DNA of 49,970 nt from assembly GCF_003482105.1 (NCBI RefSeq), contig NZ_QULM01000004.1:199518-249487 (forward strand), written 5' to 3'. The position numbers and the translations under genes were made by a program. The DNA is from Coprococcus sp. OM04-5BH (GTDB lineage Bacteria; Bacillota; Clostridia; Lachnospirales; Lachnospiraceae). Positions 42,441 to 49,879 of the stretch are shown one piece after another (within the stretch, counting starts at the first letter, position 1; each line of letters starts with the position of its first letter). The notes beneath the pieces were generated by a model that saw nothing but the letters and a program-made list of their open reading frames with translations, did not search any database and was not told the origin of the DNA.

Positions 42441-42714
42441 TGTCAAGTTTTATATGAAAACTTGACATGCAGCGTCAGCCCTTTGCGGAGAGGAGGTCCC
42501 CATGCATCGTAGATGCATATAAAATGGTCCCGACGATATGCCGCCGAGAGATTGTGCCCATGCGTTGAAAACGCATATTTGAATGGCACAATCGACTTGC
42601 CGCCGAGTGTACACGAGGGGGCGTTACCCAGAGATTGTGCCCATGCGTTGAAAACGCATATTTGAATGGTACAATCGACTTGCCGCCGAGTGTACACGAG
42701 GGGGCGTTACCCAT
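42441..42714 (+). repeat. Structured repeat element, tandem copy (purN-purD intergenic)
   Basis: Parts in order. Hairpin H1: TGTCAAGTTTT (42441-42451) with AAAACTTGACA (42457-42467). Linker TGCAGC...CCCTTTGCGGAGAGGA. Hairpin H2a: inner stem ATGCATC/GATGCAT (42502-42518), then a truncated GCCGCCGAG (42540-42548). After this come two tandem 83-base units (42549-42631 and 42632-42714) differing at one base. Each has an outer stem ATTGTGCC/GGCACAAT, an inner stem ATGCGTT-gaa-AACGCAT, then GCCGCCGAGTGTACACGAGG-GGGC (H3), which folds on itself through G-A mismatches, and GTTACCC. The element lies in the leader of purD and could affect its expression. Confidence 0.8.
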
Positions 42715-42717
42715 AAT

Positions 42718-42754
42718 GGGAGGGGGCAATACCTATGAAGGCAAATTTTAAATG
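42718..42754 (+). repeat. Diverged copy of the GAGGGGGC...AAATGG flank repeat
   Basis: GGGAGGGGGCAATACC (42718-42733), then AAGGCAAATTTTAAATGGG, matches the flanking repeat at 48665 and 48825 (GAGGGGGCAATACC...GGCAATTTCAAATGG). This suggests that the element family extends to within 40 bases of the purD start. Confidence 0.6.
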
Positions 42755-42794
42755 GGCTGATATTCAGCTGATGTTTAAAGGAGGAAGATGTCAT

Positions 42795-44066
42795 ATGAAG
42801 ATATTGGTTGTAGGCGGTGGCGGCAGGGAGCACGCCATAATTACAAGTATTTCAAAGAGCAGTAAGGTTTCAAAGATATATTGTGCACCGGGTAACGCAG
42901 GAATAGCAGATCTGGCTGAGTGCGTTGATATTGGTGTAATGGAGTTTGACAAGCTGGTAGCATTTGCAAAGGAAAAAGAGATAGATCTGGTTGTGGTTGC
43001 ACCGGATGATCCACTTGTTGCAGGTGCCGTTGACGCGTTCAACGAGGCAGGCATCAGAGCTTTCGGACCAAAGGCAAATGCAGCCATTATTGAGGGCTCA
43101 AAGGCATTCTCCAAGGATCTTATGAAGAAATATGGTATCCCTACAGCAGCATATGAGAACTTCACCGATCCTGATGAAGCAATAAAGTATCTTGAGACTG
43201 CTGACATGCCTATAGTACTTAAGGCAGACGGGCTGGCTCTCGGAAAGGGTGTTCTTATCTGTAACACACTTGAAGAGGCGAAGGCAGGAGTTAAGGAGAT
43301 AATGCTTGACAAGCACTTTGGAAATGCCGGAAATACCATGGTAATAGAAGAATTCATGACAGGCCGTGAGGTTTCTGTACTCTGCTTCTGTGACGGCAAA
43401 ACTATCAAGCCTATGACATCAGCACAGGATCACAAGCGTGCAGGTGACGGAGACACAGGACTTAATACAGGCGGAATGGGAACATTTTCACCAAGCCCAT
43501 TCTACACAAAAGAGATAGATGAATATTGTATGGAGCATATCTACAAGCCGACCATAGCAGCCATGAGTGCAGAGGGAAGAGAGTTTAAGGGCGTTCTGTT
43601 CTGCGGACTTATGATCACACCAAAGGGTGTTAAGGTTCTTGAGTACAATGCAAGATTCGGAGATCCTGAGGCACAGGTAGTGCTTCCTAGAATGAAGAAC
43701 GATATCATAGATGTGTTCGAGGCATGTATAGACGGAACTCTTGATAAGATAGATCTTCAGTTCGAGGACAATGCAGCAGTATGTGTAGTCCTGGCGTCTG
43801 ACGGATATCCTGTTTCTTACAAGAAAGGACTTCCTATTTCGGGACTTGAGACCTTTAAGGATAAGGACGGATACTATGTGTTCCATGCAGGAACAAAGTT
43901 TGACGGGGATAAGATCGTTACAAACGGCGGCCGTGTGCTGGGTGTTACAGCCACAGGCAAGGATTTGTTTGAGGCGAGAAAGAACGCTTATGCAGCTACA
44001 GAATGGATAAGCTTTGATAACAAGTATATGCGCCATGATATCGGTAAGGCCATAGACGAACAGTAA
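42795..44066 (+). CDS. purD: Phosphoribosylamine-glycine ligase (PurD)
   Basis: Second step of IMP synthesis, an ATP-grasp ligase of about 424 residues. N-terminal MKILVVGGGGREHAI; PDDPLVAGAVD; ATP-grasp residues in PIVLKADGLALGKGV; QDHKRAGDGDTGLNTGGMGTFSP; LEYNARFGDPEAQVVLPRM. I start at 42795 because MKILVVGGGGREHA is the conserved beginning and AAAGGAGGAAG sits upstream; the longer frame from 42735 merely reads through the repeat flank. A terminator follows (44089-44121). Confidence 0.96.
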   Translation: MKILVVGGGGREHAIITSISKSSKVSKIYCAPGNAGIADLAECVDIGVMEFDKLVAFAKEKEIDLVVVAPDDPLVAGAVDAFNEAGIRAFGPKANAAIIEGSKAFSKDLMKKYGIPTAAYENFTDPDEAIKYLETADMPIVLKADGLALGKGVLICNTLEEAKAGVKEIMLDKHFGNAGNTMVIEEFMTGREVSVLCFCDGKTIKPMTSAQDHKRAGDGDTGLNTGGMGTFSPSPFYTKEIDEYCMEHIYKPTIAAMSAEGREFKGVLFCGLMITPKGVKVLEYNARFGDPEAQVVLPRMKNDIIDVFEACIDGTLDKIDLQFEDNAAVCVVLASDGYPVSYKKGLPISGLETFKDKDGYYVFHAGTKFDGDKIVTNGGRVLGVTATGKDLFEARKNAYAATEWISFDNKYMRHDIGKAIDEQ

Positions 44067-44088
44067 AGTGGGATGAAATAGCATTGAG

Positions 44089-44128
44089 GGGCTCTGTTTA
44101 TTGTAAGGATTTACAGAGCCCTTTGTTG
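44089..44128 (+). terminator. Terminator of the pur operon
   Basis: GGGCTCTGT (44089-44097) pairs with ACAGAGCCC (44113-44121) over a 15-base loop, followed by TTTGTTGT. Confidence 0.75.
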
Positions 44129-44140
44129 TAAATACCCAAG

Positions 44141-44156
44141 GGATATGAAGATATCC
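44141..44156 (+). promoter_or_regulatory. Inverted repeat upstream of clpC
   Basis: GGATAT-GAAG-ATATCC (44141-44156), extended loosely by flanking AAG/CTT, ends 34 bases before the clpC start. It could be an operator or small leader hairpin. No CtsR-type heptamer direct repeat (GGTCAAA-like) was found. Confidence 0.35.
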
Positions 44157-44190
44157 TTATGTGTAAAAATATAAAGCAGGTGATCTTAAT

Positions 44191-46650
44191 ATGAAACTGG
44201 AATTTAATGAACCTACGAAAGATATGCTTGAACATGCCAAGACAACAGCAAAGAAGTTAGGCAACGGTTTCGTGGGAAGTGAGCATATTCTCCTTTCCAT
44301 GTTGGATACGGAAGATATTACAGCACATTCTATATTATCTGAGAATAAAGCAACCATGCAGAACGTGCTTGCAGTGTACAAGGATCTGGTGAAGGTTCCA
44401 AAGGGGACAGGAAGCAGAAAGGGTGAGTATACCGAGAAAGCCAAGGCAGTGATCGAGGATGCCGGAAAGATTGCAAGACAGCTTGTGGACAGAGAGATAG
44501 GCTCTGAGCATTTGCTTCTGGCTATTATAGATAACAGGGAATGTCTTGCCTATAAGCTCCTTTTGAGCTGTAAGGCTGATATACAGAAGATAAAGGCAGA
44601 TACTCTCATAGTGTGTGGGATGAGTCCTTCAGAGGCGAAGAAGGAGAGTAGTATGCCCGGAAAGAAAAATTCCGGCAAGAAGAACCAGACACCTACCCTT
44701 AAGATGTATTCAAAGGATCTTACGAAGGAAGCTCTTGAGGGAAGACTGGACCCTGTTATAGGCCGGGAAAAGGAAATTGAGAGAGTAATGCAGATCCTTA
44801 GCCGGAGAATGAAGAACAACCCATGTATGGTGGGAGAGCCGGGGGTAGGAAAGACAGCCGTAGTTGAAGGAATTGCTTATATGATAGCAAGAGGTGACGT
44901 GCCTGATACGGTAAAGGGCAAGAAGCTCATATCCCTTGACCTTTCCAGCATGGTGGCAGGCTCCAAGTACAGAGGAGAATTTGAGGAACGTATCAAGAAA
45001 GTGATGGCGGAGGTTAAGGCTGACGGCAATATCATATTATTTGTAGATGAGCTTCATACAATTATAGGCGCCGGTGGAGCAGAGGGGGCAATAGACGCTT
45101 CCAATATACTTAAGCCGGCTCTGTCCAGAGGTGAGATCCAGATGATAGGTGCCACCACCATGGCGGAGTACAGAAAGTATATAGAGAAGGATGCTGCCCT
45201 TGAGAGGCGTTTCCAGCCGGTGTATGTGGAGGAACCCACAAGAGATGAGGCTGTTGATATATTAAAGGGACTCAGGCATTGCTATGAGCAGCACCATGAG
45301 CTTACCATAAGTGATGAGGCTGTCAAAGAGGCGGTGGACCTGTCCATCAGGTATATAAGTGACAGATTTCTCCCGGATAAGGCGATAGATCTTATGGATG
45401 AGGCGTGTGCAAGAAAGCGTCTGGGATTTTCCGATAAGGGAAGAAAGGTTGAAGACCTTGAGCTTGAGATAAAGAACCTTAATGATGAGTTGGAGGACGT
45501 ACTGGTAAGCGGTGATCTGGAGACGGCAGGCATGATAACCGGCAAACAGAGAAAGCTTGAGAACAGGATCCACAGACTTGTAAATGGCGAAAAATCAGCG
45601 AAGAATCTGGTGGTGACCGGTGAGGACATAGCCCAGGTAGTTGCGGTGTGGACCAAGATCCCTGTAAATAAGCTTACTGAGGGGGAGTCCCACAGGCTTG
45701 CAAGGCTTGAGGAAGTGCTGCATGAAAGGGTTATCGGTCAGGAGGAGGCTGTATCCTGTGTTGCCAGGGCTGTGAAGAGGAGCCGTGTGGGACTTAAAGA
45801 TCCTAAGAGACCGGTTGGTTCTTTCCTGTTCCTTGGACCTACAGGTGTAGGTAAAACAGAGCTTTCAAAGGCTCTGGCAGAGGCAGTGTTCGGCAGTGAA
45901 GACGCTCTTATAAGAGTTGATATGTCGGAATATATGGAGAAACACAGTGTGTCCAAGATCATAGGATCACCTCCGGGATATGTAGGCTTTGAAGAAGGCG
46001 GTCAGCTTTCTGAGAAGGTAAGGACAAATCCTTACTCCGTGATATTATTTGATGAGATTGAAAAGGCTCATCCGGATGTGTTCAATGTACTATTACAGGT
46101 GCTTGATGACGGACATATAACCGATTCTCAGGGAAGAAAGGTGGATTTTAAAAATACCATACTTATCATGACTTCAAATACAGGTGCGGAGCGTATCATT
46201 GACCCTAAGAAGTTGGGCTTTGTATCAGATAATAATGCAGAAAAAGAGCATGAAAGCATGAAGTCTAATGTTATGGAAGAAGTTAAACGCAGTTTCAAAC
46301 CGGAATTTATCAACAGAATTGACGACATAATCGTATTCAGAGCACTTTCTGAGAAAAATGTTATGGATATCTGCAATCTTCTTCTTAAAGAGCTTAAGAA
46401 GCGTACCGCAGATCAGCTTGGAATAGAACTCAGATACGGTGATACCTTGAAGAAGTATATATTTGACAAGGGCTATGACAAGAAATACGGTGCAAGACCA
46501 TTGAAGCGTGCTATCCAGACTTACGTTGAGGACGGGCTTGCCGAGGAGATTCTTAAGGAAAATGTGAAGCGGGGGGACAACGTGCTGATTACTGTAAGGA
46601 ATGATAAGGTTAAGTTCGTGAACAAAACAAAAAAGATAAAGAGCAAATAA
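44191..46650 (+). CDS. clpC: ATP-dependent Clp protease ATPase subunit ClpC
   Basis: HSP100 unfoldase that feeds proteins to ClpP and helps in protein quality control. 819 residues: two N-terminal Clp repeats (about 1-145); first AAA domain with Walker [11 protein letters not shown] and [19 protein letters not shown]; middle coiled segment of ClpC type (about 415-475); second AAA domain with [30 protein letters not shown] and the [13 protein letters not shown] pore loop; C-terminal D2-small domain to [10 protein letters not shown]. Unlike the common ctsR-mcsA-mcsB-clpC order, it stands without those regulators here, between purD and the small conserved gene. A weak AGCAGGTGA ribosome site precedes the ATG. 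Confidence 0.96.
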   Translation: MKLEFNEPTKDMLEHAKTTAKKLGNGFVGSEHILLSMLDTEDITAHSILSENKATMQNVLAVYKDLVKVPKGTGSRKGEYTEKAKAVIEDAGKIARQLVDREIGSEHLLLAIIDNRECLAYKLLLSCKADIQKIKADTLIVCGMSPSEAKKESSMPGKKNSGKKNQTPTLKMYSKDLTKEALEGRLDPVIGREKEIERVMQILSRRMKNNPCMVGEPGVGKTAVVEGIAYMIARGDVPDTVKGKKLISLDLSSMVAGSKYRGEFEERIKKVMAEVKADGNIILFVDELHTIIGAGGAEGAIDASNILKPALSRGEIQMIGATTMAEYRKYIEKDAALERRFQPVYVEEPTRDEAVDILKGLRHCYEQHHELTISDEAVKEAVDLSIRYISDRFLPDKAIDLMDEACARKRLGFSDKGRKVEDLELEIKNLNDELEDVLVSGDLETAGMITGKQRKLENRIHRLVNGEKSAKNLVVTGEDIAQVVAVWTKIPVNKLTEGESHRLARLEEVLHERVIGQEEAVSCVARAVKRSRVGLKDPKRPVGSFLFLGPTGVGKTELSKALAEAVFGSEDALIRVDMSEYMEKHSVSKIIGSPPGYVGFEEGGQLSEKVRTNPYSVILFDEIEKAHPDVFNVLLQVLDDGHITDSQGRKVDFKNTILIMTSNTGAERIIDPKKLGFVSDNNAEKEHESMKSNVMEEVKRSFKPEFINRIDDIIVFRALSEKNVMDICNLLLKELKKRTADQLGIELRYGDTLKKYIFDKGYDKKYGARPLKRAIQTYVEDGLAEEILKENVKRGDNVLITVRNDKVKFVNKTKKIKSK

Positions 46651-46669
46651 TTAAATAAATATAAAAACA

Positions 46670-46714
46670 CAATATTTACATGGTTTTCATATAGCCAGAA
46701 CCATGTAAATATTG
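46670..46714 (+). terminator. Long perfect hairpin after clpC
   Basis: CAATATTTACATGGTT (46670-46685) and AACCATGTAAATATTG (46699-46714) form a perfect 16-bp stem with a 13-base loop. No T run follows; TATAAT comes straight after (46715-46720). It may be a stabilising 3' hairpin of clpC mRNA or a poor terminator. Confidence 0.65.
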
Positions 46715-46839
46715 TATAATAAGTAAGAAAAGTTTTGTATGGATTGTACATACGATAATGAACTAAGGGAATGTTCCCATAAAATACCGCCAAACAAAGG
46801 TAGGGGTAACCATATAGTATACACAGGAGGATGAACATT

Positions 46840-47256
46840 ATGGCAGTAGTTAATGATCTTATAATAGCAGGAGAGGGCAGTCTTGATTTCGGTAATTACG
46901 AGCTTAAGTCAAAGACCAAGAAGGATAATTTCGAGTTTCAGGGCGATATTTATAAGATTAAGACTTTTAATGAGATAACAAAGCTTGAGAAGAACGGTAC
47001 ATTTGTATATGAGTCAGTTCCGGGAACAGCGGTACATGATTTTAAGTCATCAGAGTCAGACGTTTCATTTGTTGTTGAGGGACCTGAGACGTCGTCTATC
47101 ACACTTGAGCTTGAAGCGGAGACAGAATACAAGATACATATTGATGAGATCTATGCAGGCAAGGATAAGACAAACCTTGGAGGAAAACTCAATATAAGTG
47201 TAGATCTTGAGCCGGGCAGGGCAGTTAAGGTTGATGTAAAGAAAGTAGTTGAATAA
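46840..47256 (+). CDS. Conserved Lachnospiraceae protein of unknown function (often mislabelled endosialidase)
   Basis: About 138 residues, rich in beta-strand pattern, no signal peptide or membrane helix. Start at 46840 chosen because AGGAGG ends nine bases before it; the ATG at 46831 is directly abutting. The sequence (MAVVNDLIIAGEGSLDFGNYEL, FVYESVPGTAVHDF, TNLGGKLNISVDLEPG) matches from memory a protein widespread in Lachnospiraceae and automatically named endosialidase; at this size and without sialidase motifs that name is not supported. It precedes radA by 11 bases, so it is likely in the same transcript. Perhaps a small cytoplasmic structural or binding protein; function unknown. Confidence 0.7.
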   Translation: MAVVNDLIIAGEGSLDFGNYELKSKTKKDNFEFQGDIYKIKTFNEITKLEKNGTFVYESVPGTAVHDFKSSESDVSFVVEGPETSSITLELEAETEYKIHIDEIYAGKDKTNLGGKLNISVDLEPGRAVKVDVKKVVE

Positions 47257-47267
47257 TAGGAGCATAT

Positions 47268-48623
47268 ATGGCAAAGGAAAAACAGATATTTTTCTGCCAG
47301 GAATGCGGTTTTGAATCTGCAAAATGGATGGGGCAGTGCCCTGGGTGCAAGTCCTGGAATACATTTTGCGAGGAAAAGGTAGTAGTAGGCGCTAAGAAGC
47401 AGACTCTTATGAGGGAAGCTATAGCGCCTACAAGCATTTTACAGGTGGAAAAAACAGACGAAGTAAGATTTACAACAGGATTTGCAGAGCTGGACAGAGT
47501 GCTTGGTGGGGGAATAGTAAGGGACTCTCTTGTGCTGGTAGGTGGAGATCCCGGTATAGGTAAGTCTACAATTTTATTACAGATGTGCAGAAATATCACT
47601 GAGGCAGGCAAGACTGTTCTTTATGTATCGGGAGAGGAGTCCATGTCCCAGATCAAGATGAGAGCTGAAAGGATAGGGACATTTTCCAAGGATATGTTGT
47701 TGCTGTGCGTAAATGAGCTGGCATATGTGGAGGATTATCTTAAGAAGGCCAGACCTGACGTAATGATCATAGACTCCATTCAGACAATGATAACAGATGA
47801 CATATCCTCTGCACCAGGGAGTATATCCCAGATAAAGGAAGTTACAGCCAGACTTATGCGTATAGCCAAGCAGATGGGCATTGCCATATTCATAGTAGGA
47901 CATGTAACAAAGGAGGGAACTGTTGCCGGTCCGAGAAATCTTGAGCACATGGTGGATACGGTTCTCTATTTTGAAGGTGACAGGAATGCCGGTTTCAGGG
48001 TTTTGAGGGCTGTTAAGAACAGATTTGGCTCTACAAATGAGATAGGTGTATTTGAAATGACCGAGACGGGGCTTGCAGAGGTGAATAATCCATCACAGGT
48101 TATGCTGGATGGAAGACCGGAGGCGTCATCCGGTTCTGTGGTAGTATGCTCCATGGAGGGAACCAGGCCGCTTCTTATAGAGATACAGGCGCTGGTGAGC
48201 CAGACAAACTTTAATCTGCCAAGAAGAACGGCAGTGGGACTTGATTACAACAGGGTCAACCTCCTGCTGGCAGTCCTTGAGAAGAGGGCAGGGCTTATAC
48301 TGTCAGGCTGTGATGCTTATGTAAATATTGCAGGAGGAATAAGACTTGATGACCCATCCTCAGATCTTGGTATAATATATGCCATTGTGTCAAGCTATAG
48401 GAACAGGCCTGTTGATGAACACCTGGTAGCCTTTGGCGAGGTGGGACTGTCCGGTGAGGTGCGTGCCGTATCGGCAGCGGAGCAGAGGGTTTATGAAGCA
48501 CAGAAGATGGGATTCACCACCTGTGTAATACCAAAGTCCAATAAGGATAAAATGAAAAAAATAGAGGGAATGAAGGTTATAGGAGTAGCTTCTGTGACAG
48601 AAGCCCTTGAGATAATCGTGTAA
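47268..48623 (+). CDS. radA: DNA repair protein RadA (Sms)
   Basis: RecA-like helicase that extends recombination intermediates by branch migration. 451 residues. N-terminal zinc finger C10-x2-C13...C24-x2-C27 (FCQECGFESAKWMGQCPGC), Walker A GGDPGIGKST near residues 92-101, the RadA-specific KNRFG motif from K250, and a C-terminal Lon-like domain (about 290-451, including GVGIRL-like and FGEVGLSGEVRAV segments). Follows the small conserved gene closely. Closed by a terminator at 48627. Together with AddAB and topB this window is rich in recombination genes, though they are not one operon. Confidence 0.97.
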   Translation: MAKEKQIFFCQECGFESAKWMGQCPGCKSWNTFCEEKVVVGAKKQTLMREAIAPTSILQVEKTDEVRFTTGFAELDRVLGGGIVRDSLVLVGGDPGIGKSTILLQMCRNITEAGKTVLYVSGEESMSQIKMRAERIGTFSKDMLLLCVNELAYVEDYLKKARPDVMIIDSIQTMITDDISSAPGSISQIKEVTARLMRIAKQMGIAIFIVGHVTKEGTVAGPRNLEHMVDTVLYFEGDRNAGFRVLRAVKNRFGSTNEIGVFEMTETGLAEVNNPSQVMLDGRPEASSGSVVVCSMEGTRPLLIEIQALVSQTNFNLPRRTAVGLDYNRVNLLLAVLEKRAGLILSGCDAYVNIAGGIRLDDPSSDLGIIYAIVSSYRNRPVDEHLVAFGEVGLSGEVRAVSAAEQRVYEAQKMGFTTCVIPKSNKDKMKKIEGMKVIGVASVTEALEIIV

Positions 48624-48626
48624 AAG

Positions 48627-48659
48627 ATGTGCCGTATGTCCTACGGCACATTTTCTATT
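48627..48659 (+). terminator. Terminator of radA
   Basis: ATGTGCCGTA (48627-48636) pairs perfectly with TACGGCACAT (48642-48651), followed by TTTCTATT. Confidence 0.85.
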
Positions 48660-48664
48660 AATAT

Positions 48665-48712
48665 GAGGGGGCAATACCAAACAGGCAATTTCAAATGGAT
48701 GCTGCTCTATTT
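48665..48712 (+). repeat. Flanking direct repeat, left copy
   Basis: GAGGGGGC-aata-CCAAACAGGCAATTTCAAATGG-a-TGCTGcTCTATT. It recurs with few changes at 48825-48872, exactly 160 bases on, so the structured element lies between (and overlaps) two direct repeats, as for a transposed or duplicated unit. Confidence 0.8.
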
Positions 48713-48715
48713 ATT

Positions 48716-48837
48716 GTAATGATGTCTGAGACATCGTTACGTTGCAGCAACCCTTGCCGTAGGAAGCACCAAGTGTCGAAGACACATTTAGAATGGTGCT
48801 GACGACTTGCCGCCGAGTGTAAACGAGGGGGCGTTAC
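48716..48837 (+). repeat. Structured repeat element, single copy (radA-pilin intergenic)
   Basis: H1: GTAATGATGTC (48716-48726) with GACATCGTTAC (48730-48740). Linker TTGCAGCAACCCTTGCCGTAGGA. H2: outer stem AGCACC (48765-48770)/GGTGCT (48795-48800), inner GTGTC-gaa-GACAC (48773-48785). Then GACGACTT and H3: GCCGCCGAGT (48809-48818), loop GTAA, ACGAGGGGGC (to 48832), with mirrored G-A mismatches; ends GTTACC. Same order as at 42441-42714, but with different sequences in H1 and H2 arms that remain complementary. Confidence 0.8.
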
Positions 48838-48872
48838 CAAACAGGCAATTTCAAATGGTTGCTGTTCTATTC
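48825..48872 (+). repeat. Flanking direct repeat, right copy
   Basis: GAGGGGGC-gtta-CCAAACAGGCAATTTCAAATGG-t-TGCTGtTCTATT; pairs with the copy at 48665-48712. Here AACAGGCAA and TTGCTGTT could also form a hairpin. Its first bases are the right arm of H3. Confidence 0.8.
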
Positions 48873-48885
48873 GCATATTTATTTC

Positions 48886-48914
48886 TTGAGAAAAATATAA
48901 AAATATAATATAGT
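48886..48914 (+). promoter_or_regulatory. Promoter of the pilin-like gene
   Basis: TTGAGA (48886-48891), 17-base A+T spacer, TATAGT (48909-48914). Start near 48921, about 50 bases before the TTG start codon. Confidence 0.55.
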
Positions 48915-48971
48915 AATTATGTATAAATTAAATCGTTAATATGTATATATTAGATTTTGGGGTGATGTTAT

Positions 48972-49577
48972 TTGAAAGAAAGAAATAATAAAGGTTTTAC
49001 TTTGGTTGAATTAATAGTGGTGCTTGTTATACTGGCTATTCTTGCTGCCATTCTTGTACCTGCCTTGCTTGGCTATATAGATAAGGCAAAGGATTCACAG
49101 GATATATTAGCTGCCAAGAACATTATGACTGCAACACAGTCTAAGATGGCTGAGGCTTATGCCGAAGGTGGAGTTGCACAGGCTTCCAATGTGGCTGTTA
49201 ATGCCAAGAACAATGATGTGTCTCTTATAGGGACAGATTTTGCAAATGATATACTTAAGACGGCAGATGATGAGCCATATATGACAATAGTGGGGCTTGG
49301 AGATTATAATGAATATGGAAAGAACAGTGACATAAGCCAGAGACATAAAGCATATACTGTATATTTTGTTGTATACTGGAAGACGAAGGACTCTGATCCT
49401 TTGTTTTTTGATGGTACCAATTGGACTAAGACGTATCCGTGGAAGAGTAGCGGCGGCAATGTATTCATGGTAAAGGGTGAGAAGATTAAGTTACAGTTCT
49501 TTTTTCTTACGGCACCCAACAAGGCTAATCTGAGTGATAACTGGAACGAGCTCAAGGGCAAACTTAATATTAAGTAA
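48972..49577 (+). CDS. Type IV pilin-like protein (prepilin)
   Basis: 201 residues. A short basic leader (MKERNNKG) is followed by the class III processing site G8-F9 in GFTLVELIVVLVILAILAAILVPALLGYI; E at mature position 5 is present. The hydrophobic alpha-1 helix continues into the KAKDSQDILAAKNIMTAT helix, then a variable C-terminal globular part with Lys, Asp and aromatic residues. It should be cut and methylated by a prepilin peptidase and assembled by a pilus or pseudopilus machine, none of which is encoded in view. The start is TTG after GGGGTGATG. Neighbours are radA and a probable rRNA operon, so it is an isolated pilin gene. Confidence 0.85.
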   Translation: MKERNNKGFTLVELIVVLVILAILAAILVPALLGYIDKAKDSQDILAAKNIMTATQSKMAEAYAEGGVAQASNVAVNAKNNDVSLIGTDFANDILKTADDEPYMTIVGLGDYNEYGKNSDISQRHKAYTVYFVVYWKTKDSDPLFFDGTNWTKTYPWKSSGGNVFMVKGEKIKLQFFFLTAPNKANLSDNWNELKGKLNIK

Positions 49578-49611
49578 ACTGCATATGATCATGTAGATAT
49601 AGAAAAAACAG

Positions 49612-49655
49612 GGGCAGATGATGTATAGAATTAAATACATTATCTGCCCTTAAAA
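49612..49655 (+). terminator. Terminator after the pilin-like gene
   Basis: GGGCAGATGATGTAT (49612-49626) pairs with ATACATTATCTGCCC (49635-49649), 15 bp with a G-T wobble. The T tract is weak (TTAAAAAG). Confidence 0.65.
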
Positions 49656-49659
49656 AGTG

Positions 49660-49688
49660 TTGACATTTAACGACTGATTTAGTATTAT
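49660..49688 (+). promoter_or_regulatory. Strong promoter P1, rRNA-type
   Basis: Perfect TTGACA (49660-49665), 17-base spacer, TATTAT (49683-49688). First of three in tandem. Confidence 0.75.
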
Positions 49689-49764
49689 ATCACTTGCGCG
49701 GTCGAAAGACGCCGATCTTCGAATCAGGCCTGAGACATAAACGCAAAGGGAAATAAAAAAGTTG

Positions 49765-49793
49765 TTGACAGATGCTTCTAAATGTGATAACCT
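49765..49793 (+). promoter_or_regulatory. Tandem promoter P2
   Basis: AAAAAAGTTG precedes a perfect TTGACA (49765-49770), 17-base spacer, TAACCT (49788-49793). It shares the AAAAAAGTTGTTGACA...TAAATGTGATA frame with P3, 86 bases away, so one arose by duplication. Confidence 0.65.
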
Positions 49794-49850
49794 ATACAGG
49801 CTGTCGCAAGTGAGAAACACAGACGACAACAAAACAAAATAAAAAAGTTG

Positions 49851-49879
49851 TTGACAAACGGTTTTAAATGTGATATCTT
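49851..49879 (+). promoter_or_regulatory. Tandem promoter P3
   Basis: Perfect TTGACA (49851-49856), 17-base spacer, TATCTT (49874-49879). The stretch from here to 49970 has no gene and looks like a rRNA leader (A-rich, AACAACATGACAACCCTGAAATTTCTT near the end). The rRNA gene itself would begin beyond the window. Confidence 0.65.

Noticed and set aside
42549..42714. CRISPR array
   Set aside because: The tandem 83-base units have no spacers between constant repeats, there are only two full units, and no cas genes are nearby.
42443..42833. Overlapping minus-strand open frames with repeated peptide sequence
   Set aside because: They are by-products of the tandem repeats read in different frames; no start signals.
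46840..47256. Endosialidase
   Set aside because: The name is common for this protein in automatic annotation, but 138 residues with no sialidase motifs cannot be a sialidase catalytic domain.
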